From NCBI GenBank assembly GCA_965230335.1, contig CBDDKS010000006.1, forward strand, positions 2,666,001-2,730,000: a stretch of 64,000 nucleotides of DNA, written 5' to 3'. The notes under the pieces were generated by a model, which made no database searches, was not told where the DNA came from, and saw only the letters and a list, made by a program, of their open reading frames with translations. The translations under genes and the position numbers were made by a program. Numbering within the stretch: the stretch's first letter is position 1; every line of letters begins with the position of its first letter. Below, one piece after another: positions 1 to 8,704 of the stretch. Origin of the DNA: CBDDKS01 sp965230335 (lineage in GTDB: Bacteria; Pseudomonadota; Gammaproteobacteria; Enterobacterales; Kangiellaceae).

Positions 1-481
1 CTCCGACCGAGTCCCATAAACCTAAAAAGTGAATGGGTGGTGTGTGTGCATCAATTAAGAAGTGGTTTTGATTGCGTTTATGAACGGGTGTTAAATAATA
101 CTGATAGGCTTTTTCTAATAGATGTAATTCTTCTTTTGGCAATAAACCGATTAAGTCGAGCAGATGTATTAAATGCAACAGGGTTTGTGCACCTTTACTG
201 GCACCAAAGCAAAATATTTTGTCTCCTTTTTCGTAATTATGACTTAAAAACTGGTAGGCTAAAAAAAGACTACGCTTAATACCTAATCCAAACGTATTTT
301 GTAAGTGTTGGTTAATGTAAGGTTTATGTAGATGACCCGAATCGTAGAAAACGATTTGAGGTGTCTTTGGATTTTTATTGGTATGAATAATGGATGAAAG
401 TTTTGCTGTATTGGTCGGTGCTTGTGTTGTATCCCAGAGACCGTCACAGCAGATGATGAGATGTTTGTAACTGTGTGCCAT
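1..481 (-). CDS. DUF2235 (Tle1-like) alpha/beta hydrolase domain protein, C-terminally truncated by the window edge
   Basis: The minus strand is open from an ATG at 481 to the window edge, giving about 160 N-terminal residues. The N-terminus carries IICCDGLWDT, the typical opening of DUF2235 proteins. Further on are FCFGASKGAQT, a serine-nucleophile elbow of the G-x-S-x-G type, and IHFLGLWDSVGA, a third hallmark of the family. DUF2235 is an alpha/beta hydrolase family that includes type VI secretion phospholipase effectors (Tle1), but many members have no known role. No type VI genes are visible here, so an effector role is not supported. No signal peptide is seen. The plus-strand reading frame over the same bases is a shadow. 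The family call rests on these three motifs read by eye; the function is unknown. Confidence 0.8.
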   Translation of the reverse strand, partial: MAHSYKHLIICCDGLWDTTQAPTNTAKLSSIIHTNKNPKTPQIVFYDSGHLHKPYINQHLQNTFGLGIKRSLFLAYQFLSHNYEKGDKIFCFGASKGAQTLLHLIHLLDLIGLLPKEELHLLEKAYQYYLTPVHKRNQNHFLIDAHTPPIHFLGLWDSVG

Positions 482-841
482 TGCCTTTCCCTTTACTCGT
501 TAATGCATGTTTATATGAACAAGTGATAGTGCAATTTTATAGAGCAGATATATCCGTATCTCTTATGTCGTACGGATAAAAACAGCTAGAGCCTGTAAAA
601 GATAAACAGGCTCTAGACAATGAGTTTGCCTGTTTTTTGTACAAGCTTCAATGCTTAATTCAACAATTGATGTATTTCATTTATTCCCTTGCATCGAGAG
701 ATGTTGAATGATGGATATTGTTATCAAATAGAGTGACATAAAGTTGAACTATTCGAGATACCAGTTCAGCCTGGATTCAGCATCGAGATGTTTTAATAAA
801 CACTAAGACATCAATCTGTTTCAATCGATAGGGTGATTAAC
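482..841. other. Intergenic region between divergent genes, with two inverted repeats
   Basis: No gene was found in these 360 bases. They separate the leftward DUF2235 gene from the rightward secreted-protein gene, so promoters for both should lie here, but no convincing -35/-10 pair was seen. Two hairpins stand out: an 8-bp inverted repeat TATCCGTA/TACGGATA at 551-558 and 571-578, and an 11-bp perfect one at 586-616. Confidence 0.6.
586..616. repeat. Perfect 11-bp inverted repeat (hairpin)
   Basis: CTAGAGCCTGT at 586-596 pairs with ACAGGCTCTAG at 606-616 around a 9-nt loop. Read on the minus strand it is followed by CTGTTTTTA, a short T tract, so it could work as a leftward terminator, but no leftward gene ends there. 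A role as an operator or mRNA-stabilising hairpin is equally possible. Confidence 0.5.
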
Positions 842-2113
842 ATGAAGAATTCAATGGTTCAACGAGACAACTTTTTACAGCTTCATACAACAGCTATGGG
901 ATTAAAATCCATAAAAAAGAGTTATTTCCTTATTTTAATCAGTATGATGGTTGTGATGTTTGAGGTACAAGCTTTAAATAAAACAACTTCCAAGAGAACC
1001 ATGCCTGAGTCTGGTTATGGCTATTCAAAAGTGATTAGTCATGAAGGTATTAAAACATTGTCTCAGCAGATGGATGCTTCGCAAAGAAAATCTACTGTGC
1101 TCAAAAAGTCTGCTTTAAATGACTTAAAAGAAGATAAAGAATCAAAAAGTACCCATAAATCTGTACAACAGGAAAAAGTGCGTAAAAATTTGCAGACATT
1201 GTTGAAAACACGCAAAAAAGAGAGTGCCGGGTTAAAAAATATCAATACAGATATTTATATTGCCAGTGTTGATGTGGAGTTACAGGATGATTTGGATAAT
1301 GATGGTTACTATAGTCGCTTAACTCTGTCTTTTGATGTGGATACACTGAATGTTCAGGACAATGTCTATGCTGAACTTTATCTTCGTTCGGCAGATGGTC
1401 CATGGGTTTTATTTCATACAACCCGTACTTTTCGTATCACAGAGCAATCTTTGGATGATACCTATGAAGTATCGAGTAATTTTTTACAAGAAACATTGAC
1501 CGATGATTATGATGTATTGATTGATGTCTATCGTCAGGGTGAAAACACGATTATAGCGACCCTGTCGTCAGAAGATGATACAACATTGGCTCAGTTACCC
1601 TTAGAAAGCAGGGAGTTTGATACGCCTGCTAACAACCCTTTTTATTTTTACGAGGTTGTGAGTGATTTACAGTATGATGAAGATGAAGACGGTTATTTTA
1701 GTGAGTTTGCCTTGGAGTTTGATGTAGATACCGATTATGCTGAGGCAGAAGTCTACACTGAAATTTGGTCGAGAAAGTTAGGCGGGCAATGGTTTCTTGA
1801 ATATACCAGTGATGACTTTATTTTGTCTTATGACTCAGAAGAAGACAGATTTGGATTGGATTTTATTTGGGAAACCGGTTATTCCACAGATTTGTATGAT
1901 TTTCTTATTGTTATACGAGATTCTTTTGATGATCGTGTTCTGGTAGAGGCGGGTTCGGAGTTGAGTGCCTTGAATAGTTTGCCTTTGGAGTCTTATGAGT
2001 TTGATGAGGTATTGGTTGTTGCAGGCAGTTTTGAATATCTGATTTTGATATTATTGTTGCTGGCAGGTATTGGAAGAATAAAGCATTCATTATTGATGAA
2101 TCGAATATCTTAA
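842..2113 (+). CDS. Secreted, C-terminally anchored protein with two tandem beta-rich repeats (choice-of-anchor H-like)
   Basis: About 423 residues from the ATG at 842, which has AGGGTG six bases upstream. An in-frame GTG at 833 and an ATG at 896 are alternatives; the signal-peptide-like segment (KKSYFLILISMMVVMFEVQA) follows the 896 ATG closely. After a Lys/Ser-rich linker come two homologous domains of about 130 residues. Each starts with an acidic DxDxDGYxS motif that looks calcium-binding and ends in LPLES.EFD. The C-terminus is a hydrophobic helix (FEYLILILLLLAGIG) followed by basic residues, like the sorting tails of choice-of-anchor proteins, but it lacks the Gly-Gly pair of rhombosortase (GlyGly-CTERM) substrates. 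The protein is probably exported and membrane-anchored or processed at its tail. Its function is unknown. The family name is a best guess from the repeat pattern. Confidence 0.55.
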   Translation: MKNSMVQRDNFLQLHTTAMGLKSIKKSYFLILISMMVVMFEVQALNKTTSKRTMPESGYGYSKVISHEGIKTLSQQMDASQRKSTVLKKSALNDLKEDKESKSTHKSVQQEKVRKNLQTLLKTRKKESAGLKNINTDIYIASVDVELQDDLDNDGYYSRLTLSFDVDTLNVQDNVYAELYLRSADGPWVLFHTTRTFRITEQSLDDTYEVSSNFLQETLTDDYDVLIDVYRQGENTIIATLSSEDDTTLAQLPLESREFDTPANNPFYFYEVVSDLQYDEDEDGYFSEFALEFDVDTDYAEAEVYTEIWSRKLGGQWFLEYTSDDFILSYDSEEDRFGLDFIWETGYSTDLYDFLIVIRDSFDDRVLVEAGSELSALNSLPLESYEFDEVLVVAGSFEYLILILLLLAGIGRIKHSLLMNRIS

Positions 2114-2373
2114 AGTAACACTATGAAAAATAAGGAAAATAATATTAAATAGGGATGTTTTTTTGTTTTTGAGCACCTTAAACTTGGTGATTTGGCAGCC
2201 TTGGATTATTATTTAGTGTTTGCAGCTTTAAATACCCCTACTCTATGAAAATGTGTATCCTATAGAGTAACGCAATAAGAGTAATCTACGGGTATAGGCA
2301 TAGATTGTCAGACTGCCGAAGCATAGCCCACTATAAGTCTGATGTTTGTATCATTTTTTTGGGGAAATTTCTT

Positions 2374-3507
2374 TTGAATAAGATTGTTTTTAACAGACAA
2401 CCCTGTCAATGGCTATCTGCGCTATTGTTGTTATTGACTGCTTTAGGGGTTACTGCAGAAAGTTATCAGGTTACGCTAAAAGTAGACACTGAAAAAGAAA
2501 AAGAAAGAAATACTGCAGCCTTAAAGGCTTTTAAAGAGGTGCTGATAAGAAGCAGCGGTACTGAGCAGGTTTTAACAGCCTTTTATGTAAGAGAAAGTTA
2601 TAAAAAGGTCTTTTCATTCATAAAAACCTATCAATATAAAAAAAGCAACCCTTTGAACTCTGATGAAAGAATACCCGAGTTATCGTTGGAATTTCAATTT
2701 AACGAAAAAGCGATAGATGACTTGGTGAAAGACAGTGGCGTTGCTATGTGGGGAGGACGCAAACCAGTCACTTTATTTTGGATAGCTTATGAACACAATA
2801 AAAATAGACAATTACTCAATGCTTCTGATGATACTGAAAACGATAAAACAATCACCTCATTGAATAATCAAGAACCGCTATTGTTTACTGTATTTAATCA
2901 GGAAATACAAAGAAGGGGTTTGCCTTATTTATTACCACTCATGGATTTAAGGGATCGTAATCAGATAGAAATCAGTGATGTCTGGGGGCGTTTCCCGGAA
3001 CCCATTTTAAAAGCGTCACAGCGTTATGCCAGTGAGGCTAATGTTGCTGGTAGAATGATTTTGGATAGGGACATTTGGCGAGGTTCATTTATGTTAAATG
3101 TCAAAGAACAGATTATTTATCAGACTTTTGAAGCACCAGACAAACAGATGCTTATGAAACAATTGATTGACTGGGTGGGCGAACAGCTTTGTCAAGCGTA
3201 TTGTGTTTATCAAACACAAACTGATATTGGTGAGAGTAATCAAAAACAAATGTTGGTGACTGGTGTGGGTAATTTTACGCAGTATCGACAGGTGATTGAT
3301 TATTTTGAAGAGCTTTCAGCTATTAGAAATGTAGAAATTGCTGAAGTATCCGGTCGTCAACTTTTGGTGAATTTAGAGTTAGTGGGTGATTTGGACTCAT
3401 TGATTCAAGCCATTGCTTTAGATCACAAATTAATTGAAATTGATCAGAATACAACAGATATTCTGAATACACATTCTGACCTATTAATGTATCAATGGCG
3501 TCCATAA
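2374..3507 (+). CDS. DUF2066 domain-containing exported protein
   Basis: About 377 residues. A signal peptide (WLSALLLLLTALGVTAES) opens it and DUF2066 fills most of the rest; the family is recognised from the AFKEVLIRSSG block, LEFQFNE, and the WGGRKPVTLFWIAYE core. There is no in-frame ATG before the signal peptide. I chose the TTG at 2374 because GGGGA lies about eight bases upstream; a TTG at 2305 would add 23 residues of unlikely leader. The function of DUF2066 is unknown. The protein is predicted to be periplasmic or envelope-located. It is followed after 3 bases by the phosphatidyltransferase gene, then perM and hda, a gene order conserved in many gammaproteobacteria, so the four are probably co-transcribed. 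Confidence 0.7.
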   Translation: MNKIVFNRQPCQWLSALLLLLTALGVTAESYQVTLKVDTEKEKERNTAALKAFKEVLIRSSGTEQVLTAFYVRESYKKVFSFIKTYQYKKSNPLNSDERIPELSLEFQFNEKAIDDLVKDSGVAMWGGRKPVTLFWIAYEHNKNRQLLNASDDTENDKTITSLNNQEPLLFTVFNQEIQRRGLPYLLPLMDLRDRNQIEISDVWGRFPEPILKASQRYASEANVAGRMILDRDIWRGSFMLNVKEQIIYQTFEAPDKQMLMKQLIDWVGEQLCQAYCVYQTQTDIGESNQKQMLVTGVGNFTQYRQVIDYFEELSAIRNVEIAEVSGRQLLVNLELVGDLDSLIQAIALDHKLIEIDQNTTDILNTHSDLLMYQWRP

Positions 3508-3510
3508 AAT

Positions 3511-4077
3511 ATGCTACGTCATATTCCCAATATTATTACAGTATTCAGAATTATTATTATTTTGCCTTTGATTTTGATGCTATCAAAATCGTATTATTGG
3601 GAGGCCATGCTACTATTTTTTATTGCTGGATTATCTGATGGCATTGATGGCTTTCTGGCAAAACAGTTTAAATGGCAGAGTCGTTTAGGTGCTATTCTCG
3701 ATCCTATTGCCGATAAATTATTGTTGGTGATTACCATGTTGATGTTATGTGTTAATCAGAAAATCAGTTGGTGGTTATTTAGTGCAGCAGCGATACGGGA
3801 TATTATTATTGTGATAGGCGCTTATGCCTATCATAGAGCTCTAGGACCTTACGATATGGCACCAAGTCGACTTTCAAAATTGAATACTTTTTTACAAATA
3901 CTTTTGCTGGTTTCCATTTTAGTGTCATTGAGTGGTATTACTGTCAATGATATATCTATACCGGAATGGTATTTGTCAGGTTTGACGGTTTCTGTGTACA
4001 TGAGTATTTTATTAAGTTGTTTCCACTATATCTATGTATGGGGTGGTCGCTATTTTAGAAACCGGGATTATTTATGA
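3511..4077 (+). CDS. CDP-alcohol phosphatidyltransferase family protein (PgsA-like)
   Basis: 188 residues with several membrane helices. It carries the CDP-alcohol phosphotransferase signature D43-x2-D46-G-x2-A-K-x8-G60-x3-D64-x3-D68. All four metal-binding aspartates are present; the usual Ala-Arg is Ala-Lys. The family transfers a phosphatidyl group from CDP-diacylglycerol to an alcohol such as glycerol-3-phosphate at the inner membrane. Its length fits PgsA, but this copy sits in the conserved DUF2066-perM-hda neighbourhood, where a second PgsA-like paralogue is common, so phosphatidylglycerophosphate synthase activity is not certain. The ATG lies three bases after the DUF2066 stop. Confidence 0.75.
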   Translation: MLRHIPNIITVFRIIIILPLILMLSKSYYWEAMLLFFIAGLSDGIDGFLAKQFKWQSRLGAILDPIADKLLLVITMLMLCVNQKISWWLFSAAAIRDIIIVIGAYAYHRALGPYDMAPSRLSKLNTFLQILLLVSILVSLSGITVNDISIPEWYLSGLTVSVYMSILLSCFHYIYVWGGRYFRNRDYL

Positions 4078-4129
4078 ACGAAATGTTCAGACAAACGCTA
4101 TGTGCCTTCAATATGATGAGGAATAAATA

Positions 4130-5218
4130 ATGACATTATTATTACGTCCATTTTTTTGGATATTTATTTTTTTAATACTTGGCTTTTTAATTTATTTATT
4201 AAATCCGATTCTTATGCCATTTATTATGGCAGCTATTTTTGCCTATTTGGGTGATCCTGTTGCAGATTGGCTGGAGACAAAAAAACTATCAAGAACTTTA
4301 TCAGTCACTATTGTCTTTATTGTGATGACATTAATTGTATTAGCTGTTGTACTGATGATGATACCCATGATAGGTCAACAAGTGGAGTTGCTCTCCAAAA
4401 ACTCTCTTGATGAATCTTTTTTAACAGAGACATTGATGCCTTGGTTATTGAATAATTTTGGTATTGAATTTGATTTGAAAGAAATGAAAACACTGGTTTC
4501 TGAACAATTAATACAAAGCAAAGAACAGATTATTAAAGTCGTGACTTCATCCGGCATGGCACTTTTTGGATGGCTAGGGAATTTAGCGCTCATTCCAGTA
4601 GTTACTTTTTATCTATTACGGGATTGGGATGTGCTGGTTAAAAAAATTCAGGATTTGTTACCCAGAAATGATGAACCGATTATTTCTCTATTAACCAAAG
4701 AGTGTGATGAAGTATTGAGTGCCTTCATTCGAGGCCAGTTAATGGTTATGTTCATACTGGCGTTGGTATATATGATTGGTTTATCCATCGTTGGATTAAA
4801 ATTGGCATTGTTAGTAGGTTTAATTGCAGGCCTGGCCAGTGTTGTTCCTTATTTGGGTTTTATTATTGGTATTCTTGTCGCTTCCATTGCCGGGTTAATG
4901 CAAACTGGTGATCCTATGATCCTGCTGTGGATAGGTATTGTGTTTACTATCGGTCAGTTATTAGAAGGCATGGTTCTGACACCCTTATTAGTTGGTGATA
5001 AAATAGGGTTACATCCTGTTGCTGTCATTTTTGCTGTATTGGCCGGTGGTCAGTTATTTGGATTTGTTGGTGTGTTGCTGGCATTGCCAGTTGCTGCAAT
5101 CATTATGGTGTTATTACGTCACGCGCATGATCGTTATTTGAGTAGTTTGTTATATGGCATTCAAGAAGACACTTCCACGCCAGATAAAATGACAGCGACG
5201 CACGATAAACAGACTTAA
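4130..5218 (+). CDS. perM: AI-2E/PerM family transporter
   Basis: 362 residues, almost entirely hydrophobic helices separated by one soluble stretch around residues 80-140, the pattern of the AI-2E (TqsA/PerM/YdiK) permease family. The conserved C-terminal block GLHPVAVIFAVLAGGQLFGF and the preceding LEGMVLTPLLVG are clear. A GAGGAA ribosome site lies just before the ATG. Family members export small molecules such as autoinducer-2 or act as sodium/proton antiporters; the substrate of the PerM branch next to hda is not established. It is co-directional with the upstream gene (gap about 50 bases) and with hda (6 bases). Confidence 0.8.
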   Translation: MTLLLRPFFWIFIFLILGFLIYLLNPILMPFIMAAIFAYLGDPVADWLETKKLSRTLSVTIVFIVMTLIVLAVVLMMIPMIGQQVELLSKNSLDESFLTETLMPWLLNNFGIEFDLKEMKTLVSEQLIQSKEQIIKVVTSSGMALFGWLGNLALIPVVTFYLLRDWDVLVKKIQDLLPRNDEPIISLLTKECDEVLSAFIRGQLMVMFILALVYMIGLSIVGLKLALLVGLIAGLASVVPYLGFIIGILVASIAGLMQTGDPMILLWIGIVFTIGQLLEGMVLTPLLVGDKIGLHPVAVIFAVLAGGQLFGFVGVLLALPVAAIIMVLLRHAHDRYLSSLLYGIQEDTSTPDKMTATHDKQT

Positions 5219-5224
5219 TGTACC

Positions 5225-5905
5225 ATGCAGCAGTTAACACTTGATATTCAGTTTAATAAAGAATGTAATTTTGACAATTACTTTTCTTCAGGCAATGATG
5301 CTTTAATAGCCCAATTAAAAAGTCTGTCACTAGAGTCGAAAGACGAAATGATTTTTTTGTGGGGAGAGCAAGGTGTTGGGAAAACACATTTATTACAGTC
5401 AGTCAGTCAGCATCTTGATAAGATTCCTTGTCTGTATTTGCCTTTGGAACATGCAGAATTACATCCTGATATGTTAAGCCATTTAGAAACCATGCCTTTT
5501 GTGATACTGGATAATATAGATGCAGTTATAGGAAACGAGTCATGGGAGTATGCCTTATTTAATTTATTTAATGTGATTAAAATGAATCAGGGTAATTTGA
5601 TCATTTCTTCAGATCAGACACCCAAGGGATTGCCCGTTAAATTAAAAGATTTGACATCACGTTTAACACAAATGACCGTATTTAAAGTTCATCCATTAAA
5701 CGATAATAATAAACAAGCGTTGATGAAAAAAAAAGCACTGGAATATGGTTTGGATTTAAGTGAAGACATTGCCAATTATATTTTACGACGTCATCCACGA
5801 CATATCTCTGAATTGATATCGGTTATAGAAAAACTGGATCATGCTTCATTAATTGAAAAAAGACGTTTAACTTTACCCTTTGTGAAACAAGTCTTGGAAT
5901 TATAA
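5225..5905 (+). CDS. hda: DnaA regulatory inactivator Hda
   Basis: 226 residues, the normal Hda length. The N-terminus QLTLD matches the sliding-clamp binding motif by which Hda docks on DnaN. The AAA+ ATPase core follows, with Walker A GEQGVGKTH at residues 47-55, a Walker B-like FVILDNID, and the arginine-containing SRLTQM region near residue 150. Hda bound to the loaded clamp stimulates ATP hydrolysis by DnaA and so prevents re-initiation of chromosome replication. A full DnaA would also have a DNA-binding domain IV, which is absent. It lies 6 bases after perM and 7 bases before aguA. Confidence 0.9.
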   Translation: MQQLTLDIQFNKECNFDNYFSSGNDALIAQLKSLSLESKDEMIFLWGEQGVGKTHLLQSVSQHLDKIPCLYLPLEHAELHPDMLSHLETMPFVILDNIDAVIGNESWEYALFNLFNVIKMNQGNLIISSDQTPKGLPVKLKDLTSRLTQMTVFKVHPLNDNNKQALMKKKALEYGLDLSEDIANYILRRHPRHISELISVIEKLDHASLIEKRRLTLPFVKQVLEL

Positions 5906-5912
5906 ATCGAAT

Positions 5913-6950
5913 ATGTCTTATCGTATGCCTGCTGAATGGGAATCACATGATGCTTGTTGGATGGCTTGGCCATGTCGAAAAACACTATGGCAAAATATTG
6001 AGCAGGCAAAAAAAGCCTATGCCAGTGTTGCAGAAGCGATTAGTCAATTTGAACTGGTTTATATGGTTTGTCATCCAGATGATGAAAGAGAATGTCAAGC
6101 CGCAGTAGGTGATTATGCCATAGTGATCGCCTGGCTTATTGATGATTCCTGGATGCGTGATTCAGGTCCTGTTTTTGTGTTAGATGAGAAGAACAATCTT
6201 GTGTGTCTGAACTTTCAATTTAATGGATGGGGTCAAAAATTTTTACCTTATAACAATGATGATAAAATACCTCAACGAGTTGCTGATTATTTTTCTTTAC
6301 CCAGTGTATCCTCCTCTTTAACGTTAGAAGGAGGTGCTGTGCATGTTGATGGTCAGGGGTTGGGGTTAACCACTCAACAATGTTTATTAAACAGTAATCG
6401 TAATCCACATTGTGATAAATTGAGTATAGAAAAAGAATTAAATTATTGGTTAGGTATTGAAACACTGATTTGGTTAGAACAAGGTCTGGTGGATGATCAC
6501 ACCGATGGTCATGTTGATGAAGTCGCCTGTTTTATCGAAGAAGGCCATGTGGCAGCGCTGATAACAGAAGATAAAAATGATGCTAATTACAGGGTATTGC
6601 AAAATAATTGGATGACATTAAATCAGGTACAGGACAAATGGAATAGAACATTAAGAGTGACGGGATTACAACAACCAGAACCTCGGTACCTTAAAGATGG
6701 CACACGCTTATCTTTATCTTATATTAATTTTTATCTGGCCAATAATGCAGTGATTTTACCAGAGTTTAATCAGGTGGATTATGACAGGGCGGCCCAGCAA
6801 ACACTTCAGGCCTGTTATCCCGATAGAACGATTGTACAATTACCTGTTATGGATATTTTTGAAGGGGGTGGAGGTATTCATTGTATTACACAACAACAAC
6901 CGACAGGTACCATGTCACTGAACCATGATGATGAACAGAGTTCAGTTTAA
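5913..6950 (+). CDS. aguA: Agmatine deiminase
   Basis: 345 residues, a porphyromonas-type peptidyl-arginine/agmatine deiminase. Conserved motifs in order: MPAEWESHDACWMAWP near the N-terminus, WMRDSGP (80-86), the LEGGAVHVDG block around 138-147, DDHTDGHVDE (194-203) and the catalytic GGGGIHC near the end with Cys324. The enzyme converts agmatine to N-carbamoylputrescine and ammonia in the cytoplasm. The next gene encodes the amidase that completes the route to putrescine. Arginine decarboxylase, which would supply agmatine, is not in the window. The start is 7 bases after the hda stop, so it probably shares that transcript. Confidence 0.93.
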   Translation: MSYRMPAEWESHDACWMAWPCRKTLWQNIEQAKKAYASVAEAISQFELVYMVCHPDDERECQAAVGDYAIVIAWLIDDSWMRDSGPVFVLDEKNNLVCLNFQFNGWGQKFLPYNNDDKIPQRVADYFSLPSVSSSLTLEGGAVHVDGQGLGLTTQQCLLNSNRNPHCDKLSIEKELNYWLGIETLIWLEQGLVDDHTDGHVDEVACFIEEGHVAALITEDKNDANYRVLQNNWMTLNQVQDKWNRTLRVTGLQQPEPRYLKDGTRLSLSYINFYLANNAVILPEFNQVDYDRAAQQTLQACYPDRTIVQLPVMDIFEGGGGIHCITQQQPTGTMSLNHDDEQSSV

Positions 6951-6994
6951 TAGAATCCAGTTAGAACCATAAACCATTACAAAGAGCCTTTATT

Positions 6995-7852
6995 ATGACA
7001 CACATTACCGTCGCTGCCATTCAAATGTCATGCAGTTGGGAACTACAAAATAATCTTGATAAAGCTGAAACCTTAGTGAGACGAGCACATCAACAGGGTG
7101 GTCAGATTATTTTATTGCAAGAGTTTTTTAAAATGCCTTATTTTTGTCAGGAGCAAAAGTCGGAGTATCTAAAATTATCAGAAACTTTTGAAGAGAGTGA
7201 GTTGCTCAAACATTTCTCGCAATTAGCAGCAGAATTGAACGTTGTTTTACCAGTCAGTTATTTTGAAAGATTCAATCAGGTTTTTTTTAATTCAGTGGCA
7301 GTGATTGATGCCAATGGTGATATTCTTGGTAATTACCGAAAAACACATATACCTGATGGACCTGGCTATCAGGAAAAATTTTACTTCTCTCCTGGTGATA
7401 CGGGCTTTAAGGTTTGGCAAACACACTATGCTAACATTGGTGTGGGTATCTGTTGGGATCAATGGTTTCCAGAAGCCGCTCGTTCTATGGCATTGGAAGG
7501 CGCAGAATTATTATTGTACCCAACAGCTATAGGCAGTGAGCCACAAGATGTTACGATAGATTCACAAGCGCATTGGCAAAGAGTCATGCAAGGGCATGCT
7601 GCAGCCAACTGCGTTCCAGTGATTGCTGCAAACAGAATTGGTAAAGAATCTTTTGATACCAGTACCATTGATTTTTATGGCAGTTCTTTTATCACAGATG
7701 CCACGGGAGAAATACTTCAACAAGCCAACAGAGAAGATGAACATATTATTCTTAATCAATTTGATTTAAGCAAACTCGAAAAACAGAGGCAAAGTTGGGG
7801 ATTATTCAGGGATCGTTGCCCAGAATTTTATACGCGGTTAATGGCTAAATAA
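6995..7852 (+). CDS. aguB: N-carbamoylputrescine amidase
   Basis: 285 residues of the nitrilase superfamily with the intact Glu-Lys-Cys triad: E43 in LLQEFF, K116 in NYRKTHIPDGPGY and C153 in GICWDQWFPE. The QEFFKMPYFCQ segment and the HIPDGPGYQEKFYF block are typical of AguB rather than of other nitrilases. It hydrolyses N-carbamoylputrescine to putrescine, carbon dioxide and ammonia. It lies 44 bases after aguA and is followed by a strong terminator at 7878-7912, so it is the last gene of the run. Confidence 0.93.
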   Translation: MTHITVAAIQMSCSWELQNNLDKAETLVRRAHQQGGQIILLQEFFKMPYFCQEQKSEYLKLSETFEESELLKHFSQLAAELNVVLPVSYFERFNQVFFNSVAVIDANGDILGNYRKTHIPDGPGYQEKFYFSPGDTGFKVWQTHYANIGVGICWDQWFPEAARSMALEGAELLLYPTAIGSEPQDVTIDSQAHWQRVMQGHAAANCVPVIAANRIGKESFDTSTIDFYGSSFITDATGEILQQANREDEHIILNQFDLSKLEKQRQSWGLFRDRCPEFYTRLMAK

Positions 7853-7877
7853 CCTCAGCTGTTTATAAAAAGAACAT

Positions 7878-7912
7878 AAAAAAAGCGTCGCATATATTGC
7901 GACGCTTTTTTT
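7878..7912. terminator. Bidirectional rho-independent terminator
   Basis: A 9-bp stem AGCGTCGCA/TGCGACGCT (7884-7892 and 7898-7906) has a 5-nt loop and is flanked by an A run on the left and a T run on the right. It therefore has a U tract in both directions and can end aguB from the left and the convergent YHS gene from the right. Confidence 0.92.
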
Positions 7913-7953
7913 ATCAAGGGTGGTTCTAAAAAGGATGGTTTAAAAAATATTGC

Positions 7954-8448
7954 TTAAAGTTGCTTTCTGCAATTGTTCTTTTTTTCACACTCTTTTAAAA
8001 CGGTTGGCCAGTTGTTATCACCTCTTTTAATAGCAGCGGCTTCATCTTTTACCCATTTTTTATAGGCAACGCCATTAACATTTAAATAGAGTTTACCATC
8101 AACGATTTTCCAATATTTTGGATTGACAGGTTTGGTAAAATTGTGTGAGACGGCAAAAGCACAATAACCACCATATTGTGGACTGTATTTTTCAGGATTT
8201 GCAGAGAACTTATCTCTGTTCTCAGCCGATGAGAATTTCCAGGTGGCTCCTTTCCACTTATGAGTGAACTCGTCACTGCCTTTGACAGGTTTGTCACCTG
8301 GTTTTAAACTGAAATAGGCAACAGGATCAACGCCTCTGATAGCCCCTTTTTTAGTACTGAAAATATCAGGATCTGCTGCAAAGCTATAGCTTGAGAAAAG
8401 AAGAAAAAGTATACCGGTAAAAAAGTTTAGGGATGATGTTTGCAACAT
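7954..8448 (-). CDS. Exported YHS domain-containing protein
   Basis: 164 residues. A signal peptide ends after SYSFA (residue 24). The mature protein has the YHS-family pattern: IRGVDPVAYF near the start, TWKFSSAENRDKFSANPEKYSPQYGGYCAFAVS in the middle, then a Tyr/Trp-rich tail ending in a Cys-containing stretch. YHS domains are often found in metal-handling proteins; no function is established for this exported group, some members of which are selenoproteins. Cysteine, not selenocysteine, is used here, and no in-frame TGA occurs. An AGGAGA ribosome site lies a few bases before the ATG. Confidence 0.8.
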   Translation of the reverse strand: MLQTSSLNFFTGILFLLFSSYSFAADPDIFSTKKGAIRGVDPVAYFSLKPGDKPVKGSDEFTHKWKGATWKFSSAENRDKFSANPEKYSPQYGGYCAFAVSHNFTKPVNPKYWKIVDGKLYLNVNGVAYKKWVKDEAAAIKRGDNNWPTVLKECEKKNNCRKQL

Positions 8449-8704
8449 GGCAAGTCTCCTGCTAAGTGTTCAATTGATTGAGGTTTATTTATACCATTGA
8501 ATACACAATGATGATAATAGTTTTTTTAGAATCGTTTGATTTAAAATAACTATGTAACATTTATACAAAATAACATTCTATATGAAGATAATGATGAAAC
8601 TTATTTCTGTTGCGGCAGATTAAGCGATTTTTATATCGGAGTAAACATGGCTTGAGATTTCAGGTATACTATACGGATTGTATTAATTGGATGACTATCA
8701 CATT

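Noticed and set aside
37..279. Plus-strand frame of 80 residues
   Set aside because: It is the shadow of the DUF2235 gene on the minus strand, whose family motifs are clear.
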